Source of the DNA: Lentzea albidocapillata
GTDB lineage: Bacteria; Actinomycetota; Actinomycetes; Mycobacteriales; Pseudonocardiaceae
DNA: 64,000 nucleotides
Direction of reading: 5' to 3'
Assembly: GCF_000719115.1 (NCBI RefSeq)
Contig: NZ_JOEA01000031.1
Span: 12,824-76,823 of the forward strand
Shown here: one piece after another, positions 19,049-29,000 of the stretch
Layout: every line of letters begins with the position of its first letter
How positions within the stretch are numbered: the first letter of the stretch is position 1
Program-made: the position numbers and the translations under genes
The notes under the pieces: generated by a model
Told to the model about the DNA's origin: nothing
The model's database searches: none
What the model saw: only the letters and a program-made list of their open reading frames with translations

Positions 19049-19635
19049 GCCTTCACCCCCACCGAGGCCAGCTGACGTCGTGCCAACTCGTCGATCACGT
19101 CAGTGTCCCCCGTCCGCCACGCCACGGCGGGATCACCGTCGAACTTGCTCAACTGCCTGGAGCTGAGGCTTGTGAGCGCTCTCAGAGCCAGCAGGTCAGG
19201 CTTGTCGCGCAGCCGAGCGGTGTCGGCCGCCTTGCGGGCGTATTGGAGCCGGAGCGGCAGCCAGGTGATGAGCAGGAAGAGGACCGGGATGACAACGATG
19301 GCGGCGGCAAGCCAGAAGGCGCTGTCCTGGACCACGCTGATCTGCGCATTACCAGCGCTGGTCAGGGTTTCGCCGGCCTTGGTGCCGTTGCCCAGCGCGC
19401 CCGCCAGGTCCTCGCCCACGAAGGGCACGCCCTTGGCCTTGGCCGCCGCGTTGGTGAAGACGTCGCGGATGTCGCCGCCCGCGTTGACCAGGCCGTCTCC
19501 CGGGGCCCTGAGTTCCAGGACCCAGTCGTGGGCGGTGGTGGCCACCCAGATCCAGGTGGCTACCCATGCCGCGGCTAGTAGGTCGGCGATCAGCTGACGC
19601 GTGAACCTTGCCGGTCTGTCCGCGTACCACTTCAT
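19045..19635 (-). CDS. Two-pass membrane protein, unknown
   Basis: The 196-residue product has membrane helices at about 15-35 (LIADLLAAAWVATWIWVATTA) and 108-128 (FWLAAAIVVIPVLFLLITWLPL), with a roughly 70-residue loop between and a charged C-terminal tail (LRALTSLSSRQLSKFDGDPAVAW). The layout resembles conserved actinobacterial membrane proteins of unknown role. It is translationally coupled to the coiled-coil gene; together they may form a membrane assembly. Confidence 0.72.
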   Translation of the reverse strand: MKWYADRPARFTRQLIADLLAAAWVATWIWVATTAHDWVLELRAPGDGLVNAGGDIRDVFTNAAAKAKGVPFVGEDLAGALGNGTKAGETLTSAGNAQISVVQDSAFWLAAAIVVIPVLFLLITWLPLRLQYARKAADTARLRDKPDLLALRALTSLSSRQLSKFDGDPAVAWRTGDTDVIDELARRQLASVGVKA

Positions 19636-19690
19636 GTCGCGGATGGTGCCACGCGACCGTTCAGGCGTCGATGATCACGTGGCGCATGCC

Positions 19691-19725
19691 GCGGGCGTGC
19701 GAATCGTTGCTCGTCGCACGCCCGC
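19691..19725 (-). terminator. Terminator after the Rhs toxin-immunity operon
   Basis: A perfect 12-bp stem (19691-19702 with 19714-19725, GCGGGCGTGCGA) with an 11-nt loop lies 6 nt past the stop of the probable immunity gene. Confidence 0.75.
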
Positions 19726-19730
19726 GCCGG

Positions 19731-20090
19731 CTACTCCTGGGTGAAACTCTGCGGCAACACGCCGCGCCGCCACAGCCGATCGAGCGTGTCGAATACCTTC
19801 AGGGTCGATTTGAAGTCACGCCAGCCGTCGGGATCCACTTCCCGCCACCGGTCGTGGATCACCAGACCGCGCGGGTATCCGCCAGTTGATGCAAAGAAGG
19901 TCCCGCAACTGGCGCACCACATGTGGTTCATCAAGGTAGGTTGCCCAGCCCGTGCGGACTTCCGCACGTAGAACCGCACCGACATCTGCCCGCAGGCCGG
20001 ACACTCACGCTCGTTCTGATCCTCCAGGACGCTCGGACCCCGGAAAAGGATCGCAAGCTCTTCCTGGCTGAAGTTCCGGCGGCGCACCAA
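19731..20090 (-). CDS. Probable immunity protein of the Rhs toxin, zinc-ribbon type
   Basis: This 119-residue protein begins in the nucleotide after the Rhs stop codon, on the same strand, and ends the operon; that is the standard place for a cognate immunity gene. It carries two Cys pairs, CPACG near residue 31 and CASCG near 59, that should bind zinc. It has no signal peptide, so it would protect the cytoplasm. I do not recognise a named immunity family, so the role rests on position. It could instead be a stand-alone zinc-ribbon protein. Confidence 0.6.
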   Translation of the reverse strand: MVRRRNFSQEELAILFRGPSVLEDQNERECPACGQMSVRFYVRKSARAGQPTLMNHMWCASCGTFFASTGGYPRGLVIHDRWREVDPDGWRDFKSTLKVFDTLDRLWRRGVLPQSFTQE

Positions 20091-23000
20091 CTACCTCGAC
20101 CTCCTTGTCCTTCTTTCGAACTTGTCCGCCATCTTCGCTCCGTACTCCTCGGGGTACTTCTCGCCCATGTGGATGCCGTACAGCTTGAACTGCCGATGGT
20201 GCTCGATCTCATGGAAGATCGTCTCCACTGCGAACCTCATGCTCGTGAGACCCGAGTCTGCGATTTCGATGATCGGACGGCCCCTCGGCCCAAACTTGGG
20301 CGTACCGCTCCCGTCATGCGGGCTGTTGCCATGTGCACCGTTGGCACCGTCATCGATCATCCCCGGAACGTGGACGATGTCGTAGCCGCTGATGCTCATT
20401 CCAGCACGGCCAAGTGCCATCTTCAGCTGCTTGATGCTGACCGCTGCCCCGCGCTTACCACCGGGCGCGGACTGCGGATCAACGGACTCGCCGTTGTCGT
20501 CAGCGGTACCGCACCTGAGATCCTGGTTGTGAACGAGGACGTCAGCAGCGGCAGCCTTTCCAGGACCACCGGCACCCACGTAGTACGTGTGCAGCCCATC
20601 AACCGTGAGGTTGTAGACAAGCCGCCCACCCGAGAACGTCCGAGTCCCGGTAACAGTCGCCGACCGGTTGTCAGCAGTCAGGAACTGGTACCCAGGCAGG
20701 ATGTCCTGAGCCTCACGCCACCCGAGCCCCTGCACCCAGAACGGGTGCTCGTCGCTCACCGAGATCTTGCCGGTCCCGGTCTCGGAGGCGATGTCGAGCT
20801 GGTGCACCGACGCATCCGTCAGGTACTCACGGACGTCGGTGATCTCCTTGGCAGCGGTCTCACCGGTGGTCGGATCGGTGGCCAGCACGACGTCACCGAC
20901 TCGAAGGTCCCGGATGAGCTTGCGCGTCCCGTCCGCCATCAACACCGGGGTGTCACCGGTGAAGCTGTTCTTGGCGGTCGGGATCGGGCAGGAAGCCCCG
21001 GCCCCGTTGCGCCCCTGAGCGCCCGAGTCCTTGGCCTTGTCGTTGCCCCGCTTCTTGTTCGACCCGAACAGCCCGATCAGATCCCCGAGCCCAGGCACCT
21101 GACTGTTGGCGAAGTCCGAGACCACCTGCTCGCCCACGGACTGCACCACGGACACACCGGGTTTGATGATCGTGGCCTTGATCGTGTCCCAGACCTTGTT
21201 GACGTCCTGGACGTTCTCGGCCACCGCCGACACGAGCCGGGACGGCATGTTCGCCGAGGAGGACACGAGGTCCTTCATGGCGATCTTCGGCTTCAGGGCG
21301 GCCTGCAGGATCGGCATCGCGTTGTTCTTGACGGCGTGGGCGATCGCGGCCTTGGCGCGGGCCGTCACCGCCTTCATCGCCGCTAGCCGGGCTGCCGCGG
21401 CCGCTGCGGCCGCCGCGGCCTTGCGAGCTGCTGTCTGTGCTGCCTCGCGGGCCGCTGTCTTGGCCATGTCGCCCGCGTTGCGGCGGGCGGCGCCTGCCAG
21501 GTCGTCGCCGTACTTGCGGCCTGCGCCTGCCACGTCGTCGCCGTACTTCCGGCCCGCGCCTACGACGTCGTCGCCGTACCTGCGCGCGCCGCCGAGGACG
21601 TCGTCGCCGTACTTGAAGAGGTACTTGGCGCCCTTGGCGAGTTTGCCGAACGGGACGAAGTTCGAGGCTGCCCACAGGAAGTTGCCGAGGCTCGGCTCGC
21701 GGATGAAGTTCGCGATGTCGTTGTAGCCGGAGACTTCCTTGACAACCTCGAGGCCGACCTTGGCGACGGACTTGACGCCGTTCCAGACCTTGCCCCAGTT
21801 CGGCCAGTGGCCGTCGGGGTCGATCATGTCGAGCGGGCGGCCCGCGCCGTAGGTGTAGCGGTTGAACAGCACGGAGGCGCCGGACGAGGCCGAGACCGTG
21901 TCACGCGAGGCGAAGGAACCGGTGTTCGGCTGGTACCAGCGGGCGCCCATGTTGACCTGGCCGGAGTCCGGGTCGGTCCAGTCGCCCTGGTAGCCAACGG
22001 AACGCTTCGTGCCCGACGAGGCGATCTGCTTGCCGAACGGGTCGTAGGCGGTCGAGTCCTGCATGCCCGCCTGGGCCGGGTCGAAGCCGCCCACCAGGTC
22101 GCCGTGCTTGTCGGTCACGGCGACGCGCTTGTCCGTGCCCTGCTGCAACGACAGCAGCTCGCCCGACGCACCGCGGCCGAAGGTCGAGTCGCCGTCGGAC
22201 ACCGGGTCGATGTCGGTGCCGGCGTACTTGAACTGCTTGGTGTTGCGGGAGACCACGCGGTCGAAGCCGTCGTAGGCGTACTGCGTCTGGCCCACGGCGA
22301 TCATCCGGTCGAAGGCGTCGAAGGAGAACTTCTCCTCGAAGCCGGACGACGTGCGCGACAGCATCGCGCCGGACGGCGAGTACCTGTAGGTGTAGTCGCT
22401 GTCGGACTTCAGCCTGTTGCGCTCGTCGAAGACAGCGGTCTTGGCTCCGGCCTTCGTGCGGTTGCCGGAGGCGTCCCACGCGTAGTCGGTCGTGACGCCG
22501 CCGACGGTCCACGACTTCAGGCGGTTCGCGTAGTCGTAGGTGTAGGTGTTGTCACCCGAACCCGCGAGACCCGACGTCACCTTCCGCGTGAGGCGGTCGT
22601 TGTTGTCGTACTCGTAGGCCAGCGACGAGACGACGGCGCCGGAAGTGCCGTCCTTCATCACGTCGGACTTCATCCTGCCGAGCGGGTCGTAGTCGACGTC
22701 CCGGCTGCGGCTGGCGCCGTACTGGACCTTCGAGACCTGACCGGCCGCGTTGTAGCTGAACACCTGGCCGGTGCCGGTGATGCTGTCGGTCGCGGTGTGC
22801 AGGCGGCCCTTGTCGTAGGTGAAGCGGGCGGTGCCGGAGACGTCCGTCCTGGTCTTCATCCTGCCGAGCTCGTCGTACTCGAACGACGAGTCGCCCGACG
22901 GGCCGTTCGCGGTGAGCATTCCGCTGCGGTCGTTGTAGGTGAAGATGTTCTTGCCGCCCGGCGCACCGGATTCCAGCAGCCTGCCGACCGGGTCGTAGGC

Positions 23001-26000
23001 CTGGGTCCGCTCGGCCGAGGCCACCTCGGTGCCGGAACCGGTCTCCCGCACGACGCGGTTGAGGAAGTCGTACTGCCGTTCCCTCGTGACTCCGCCGGGC
23101 GCCACCATCTTCGCGACGTTGCCCGTCGCGTCGTAGGTACTCGTCCACGTCCGGTCGGCCGCGTTCGGGTGAGCCTCGGTCGACGGTTCGACGACCGATT
23201 CCGGCAGCGACCACGAGTTGTAGGTGGTGACGAACTTGTTGCCACGGCCGTCGGTGTAGCGGGTCCGCTGGCCGGCGGCGTCGTAGCCGAACGAGGTCGT
23301 GATGTTCTCGGTGTCCGAGATCGGTTCGACCTGCTGGGTCATCCTGCCGAGCGCGTCGTAGGTGAAGCGCGCGGTCTTGCCCATCGCGTCCGTCGCGGTC
23401 TCGACGTTGCCCGCCGCGTCGTGCGTGTAGGACGTGCGGCGCTGGATCGCTCCGGCACCGTCGAGGCTGAACTGGCCCTTCATCCGGCCGGCCGCGTCGT
23501 AGCTCACGAAGCTGCTGCGCCCCATGGCGTCCTGCTGCCACACCTGGCGGCCGGAGCCGTCGTACCCGAACTTCGTCGTCACGTTCGCCGGGTCGGTGGA
23601 CGTGATCCGCTGACCGAGCGCGTCGTAGGTGAACCTCGTGACGTCGTTGTTCGGCGCGGTGGCCTTCACCAGCTCGCCGGCGTCGTTGTACTCGAACGAC
23701 GTGGTGAACGCGGCGGCGACGGGCCTGCGCTCCAGCACCGACGACGTCACCTGGCGGCCCAGGTCGTCGTAGGTCGACTCGGTACGCGCACCCGTCGGGT
23801 CCGTCGCCGAGAGCTGCTCACCCTTGTGCGTGTAGGTGTACTTCCACACGCCGCCGACCTCGGTCGGCGCGTCCGCCTTCGGGTCCTGTCGCTCGACCAT
23901 GCGGCCGAGCTGGTCGTAGCGGAACCTGGTGACGGAGCCACGCGGACTGGTCGTCTCCACGGCGTTGCCCGCGGCGTCGTACCTGGTCGACGTGACGGCC
24001 TTGATCGGCGTGGTCGTGCCCGGTGCCACGTAGTCCGGCAGTTCCACCCGCAGCGGGCGGCCGTTCTTGTCGTAGAACCGCTTGGTGATCTGGCCGTTCT
24101 CGTTCTTCGACTGGACCTCGTTGCCGAAGGTGTTGAAGCCGACCACGTTCTCCGGCCTGGCGTCGACCGCCGCCGCGCCACCGGTCTCCACGGCCACGGC
24201 AGGCTGCTTGACCCGGACCTGGCGTTCCTGCTCGTCGTAGGAGAACTCGGTGGTGAAGCCGCGCGGGTCGGTCTCCGACACCATCAGGCCGCGCCGGTCG
24301 TAGGCGCGCGTCGTGCTCAGCGACTGCGCGCCGAACTTGATCCCCTCGGTGAGCAGGTTGCCGACGCTGTCGTAGGTGTAGTCGACGACCTCGCTGGTGG
24401 CCGCGCTCATCCCGCCGGTGTTGGAGGCCTGGCCCGACTTGACGATCTGTTTGACGAGACCGTTCGCGTCGTAGGTGTAGAGAGTCGTGCGCCCCAACGC
24501 GTTCGGATCGGCGACGATCTGCTCGACCTGGTTCTTGGTGTTGTACCTGTACGTCGTGACGCGGTCGCCCGCACCCTTGCGGGTCAGGACGTTGCCCGCG
24601 GCGTCGTAGGTGTTCTCCTCCAGCAACTTCGCCGACTTCGTGCCGTCGGCGTTGCGCACCTCGGCACGCGACCGGAACAGCAGGCCGTTCTGGTAGTAGT
24701 CGTACATCGTCTTGCGGCCCATGGCATCCGTCTGCCACACGAGCCGGCCGCCGAGGTCGTAGGTGTACGACTCCATCACGATCATCTGACCGTTGTCCGC
24801 GGGCTCGGCGGTACCGATGCCACCGCTGATCGGCTTGCCGTGGAAGCCGCGCATGCGGACCTCGGCGAGCTTGTTGCGGGCCGTGTAGGCGTATTCGACC
24901 TTGGTGCCCAACGGGTCCACCACGGACGTCCGGTTGCCGAACACGTCGTAGGCGTACGAGGTCGTCGCGCCCTCGGCGTCGGTGACCGAGCTCTGCCGGC
25001 CGCGGTCGTCGTAGCCGTAGGCGATCGTCCTGGTCTCGTCGCCACCGGTCAGGTCTGCGATGTCGATCCGCTCGGGCAGGCCGTCGGCGTTGAACGTCGT
25101 CCTGGTGTGCCTGGTGTGCTTGGCGTTCGTCACCGCGTTCGTGACGGCGGCGTCGGTCACCTCGACGGGCTTGTTCCGCCCGTCGTAGAGGAACTTCGTC
25201 TCCAGGCCGGCCGGGTACTCGTCCGAGATCTGCTTCTCGCTGATCTTGCGGCCGATCAGGTCGTACCGGTATTCGGTGGTGATGCCGTTGGCACCTTCCG
25301 CACGCGGCGGTTCGGTGACGGAGAACAGGTCGCCGTTCGCGTGGTACAGGTACTCCGTCTTCTTGCCGCGACCATCCGTCGTGCTCAACAGCAGGCCGAG
25401 GGGAACGTCGACGCCGTTCGCACCCCTCCTGTCTCCCAGTTCGGCGTACCTGTGCACGACGGTCGAGCCGTCGGGCATCTTCTGCTCGAGCAGATCGCCG
25501 CGAGTGTTGTACGTCGACGAGGTCAGGTACGTGTTGTCGCTCGCACTCGCCGAACGCGCGTCACGGGCGGTGAGCTGCTTGTCGATGCGCGGATCGGTGT
25601 CGTTCACGTTGCCGGCGGCCGGCTTGTGATACGTGAAGTACTCCGTGTCGCACTGGGTCGACGTCCGGCATGTCTTGCGCGACACCACGTTGCCGCGTTC
25701 GTCGTGCTTGAGCTCGACCTGGTGGCCGTTCTCGTCGGTGATGACGTGCTGGAAGCCGCTCTCGTCGTAGTCGTAGGTGCGGACACCTAGCCCCTGGACG
25801 GGACCGCCGATCCAGTTCGGGTTGTTGCCCGTCTTGCCACCGCAGTAGGTCGGGCTGCCGTCGGGGTTCGGCGTCGGGGCGGTGGTGCACGGCGGCGCCG
25901 CCGTCGGGGTGGTCGGCACGACGGACGGGTCCGCCCTGTCCTCGTGCCGCACGCCGATGCCCAGCGGGGCGACGAACCTGATGATCCGGCCCTTGATCGG

Positions 26001-29000
26001 GTCGTAGTCGAAGAAGTGCGACCTCTTGCCGGGGTCGGTCACCTCGATCGAGCGGACCAGGTTCTTGATCGAACGGCCCGCCGCGTCCTTCTCCTCGGTG
26101 CCGGAGACCTGCGGCAGACCCAGTTTCCAGGTGCCGCCGTTCTCGTCGGTGTACTCCGAGATGCGGTCGTTCGTCGTGTCGTAGGCGAGTTCCGCGGCAA
26201 CACGGCCGCTCGGCATGATGACCTTGGTCAACTGGTCGGAGTGCTCACGCGCGGCGTAGTGCTGCTTGACCGCGGCCTCACCCAGCGGGTGCTGGTAGAG
26301 CGCGACCTCGTCGATCTGGCCGTTGAAGAACTTCTTGCCCTCGTTCGGCCACCAGCCGTGCGGCGCCCAGTCGGCGGGACCGACGGCGTGCGCGGCGCCG
26401 ATCTGACCGAAGTTCAGCCTGCTGTCGTCGATCTCGGCACCGGTGATCTCGCCGACCTTGGCGCCGTCGAGGTACATCGTGGTGACCGCGAGCGAACCGG
26501 TGAGCACGACGTGGTGCCACTGGTCGTTGTTCACCGCGGTGGCGCTGGTGATCGGCGAGACCCTGCCGTGCCAGAACTGGCCGCGCAGCTTGCCGTCCTT
26601 GTCCACGTACAGGACCGGGACGGCGCCTTCGGGGTTCTGGTCGAACGGCTTGTGCTGGAAGCCCATCAACGGGCCACCGGTCGTGGTCTTGAACCACAGC
26701 TCGATGGACAGGTCGCGGCTCTTCTTGATCGCGCCGTCGGGCAGCTTGACCAGCGAACTGGTGCCGTTGAACCCGGTCGCCCTGTCCGGGCTGCCGGCGA
26801 GCGGACCGGCGTGGTCGCGCGTGGTGTTCCTGTGCTCGCCCCAGTCCTTGGTCAGGTTGGTCGCGACCTGGCTGACCGCCGCGTTGCCGGCCGGCTCACC
26901 GAGCCGCCAGTAGGAGTCCGGCTTCGAGTCCATCACCGCGGACCGGTAGTGCGAGCCCTGGGAGTACTCGTACTGCGTGCAGGCACCGGTCGGGTCGCAG
27001 ACCTTCGTCAGCTGGTCGCCGAAGTACTCGTAGGTCCACTTGATCGGCGTGCCACCGGTGGTCGGCGCGTCGGTCCGGACCTCCTTGACGTGCTTGCCCG
27101 AGTAGGTGAACCACAGTGTCCGGTTGCTGGTGCGGTTGATCGCGCGCTTGAGCAGCCCCGTGATGCCGTAGTCGAACTCGACGAGCCTGGCGGCGTTGTC
27201 GTAGATCGACGCGATCTTGCCGTCGGAGCGGAACGTGTAGGTGGTGTTGGACTTGTCCACCAGCACGTAGTTCGACGACGCGACGTCCTGGTAGAAGGTC
27301 GCGAACCGGCCGGGCGGCGGATCGAAGCTGCCGTCCTCGTTGTTCTTGCCGAACCGCACCGCCTGGCCGTCGGGATACGTCACCACGACGTTGCCGGTGC
27401 CGTCGTTGTCCGGCACGACGCGCATGTCGTAGCGCGTCGACCAGCCGGCGCCGAACGCGAGGTCCTTGCGCGGGTCGAGGCTGTTGTAGGTGCGGGAGAC
27501 CGTGAGTTCGGGGCCGGTGACACCGATGGCCGAGTCGACCGCGGCGGTGGTGTAGTTGCCGATCTGCGGGTCGAAGTCGAGGTCACCGGCACTGTAGGGC
27601 GCACCGCCCAGGTGCGAGGTGATGTCGGGCTGCGGCACCGCGGTCAGCAGCGCGCTGAACTCCAGCTTCTCGCTGCGCGTACCCGCCGGGTCGATCGCGA
27701 AGGCGCGCCAGTAATAGGTTTCGCTCCACTGCAACCATCCCTTCGGGACGGTCCAGGTGCGCGACTTCGACCTCGGCGAGATCCGGCAGCCGACGTTGAC
27801 CTCGCCGGTGACGTCGTTCTTCTGGCAGACCTCGAACTCGTAGTCGATCGTCGTGTTCGGCGGGGCGTCCACGTCCACCGCGTCGGCCCACAGCTGCGGC
27901 GTCAGCACGGGCGAGGAGTGGCCGGCCGGCGGGTACTGCGCCTTGACGATCGGCGGCAGTTCGAACACCGTCAACGACAGGCGGGCCGGTGGGATCTGCT
28001 CGTCGGTGAAGAAGGTGTTGTTGTGCACCATGCTGAAGTCGAGCAGGTAGTCGCCCGGCTCCAGCTGGAACACCCTGGCGTCCAGTGTGATGCTCCCGCC
28101 CGGCGGGACGGTGACGCCGACCGGCAGATCGGCCGCCACGCGGGCGTCCTTCGGCTGGCCCGTCGCACTGAACGCGCGGTAGGACAGCTTGTAGCCCTCG
28201 GCCGCGCTCCACTGCCGGCCGCTCTTGTTCGTCACCGTGATCTTGACGGTGGGCTTCGGGTCCCCGCTGTCACTGGTGCGGTGCACCGGCGGCTCCGGCA
28301 CGCCGCGGTCGATGCGGTAGCCGGCGTCGTACTGCGTGCTCGTGACGAACAGCCGCGGCGGGTTGGCCGTGCCCGCGCCCGCGAACAGCTTCCAGCCGGC
28401 GAGGGCCTTGACGGCCAGGCCGTTGTTGGCCTGTCCCTTCGTCCAGCCCTGCACCAGGTTCCGGCCGCCCTCACCGAGGTCGACGGCCTCCGGCCTCGGC
28501 GGACAGGCCGACTGCGACTGGCCGAGGCCGACGTAGCCATAGGCGAACGAGGCTCCGCCCAGTGCGCCGCCGGTGGCCAGCACCGCCGTCGTACCGCTGT
28601 CCCACGCCTGGTTCACCGGGTGCACGCTGATGGGCTGCGGCCGGCACGACGGCGCGTCGTAGTTCGACAGGTACAGCTGGGCGCCGAACACGCGGTGGTT
28701 GGCGATCCCGCTGGTGTTGAACTTCAGGTAGGTGGTGTAGCCGTCACCGGACTTGAGCGTCGACCCGGTCAGCGCGGACGAACCATTGGTCGAGATGGCG
28801 GGGCCGGCGTTCAGGCCGCTCACCGTCGGGTCGACGGCGATCGGGAACTGCCGGGCGCCGTCACGGATCCAGCCCGCGTCCGCCGTCATCCTCAGCGCCT
28901 GGCCGCCGTTGTGCGGCACCAGCTCGTAGGTGACGGCCGTCGACACCGCGCCGGCGGCGTCGGTCATGTCACCGGCGGGGATCCTGGCCTTGACGTTGCC

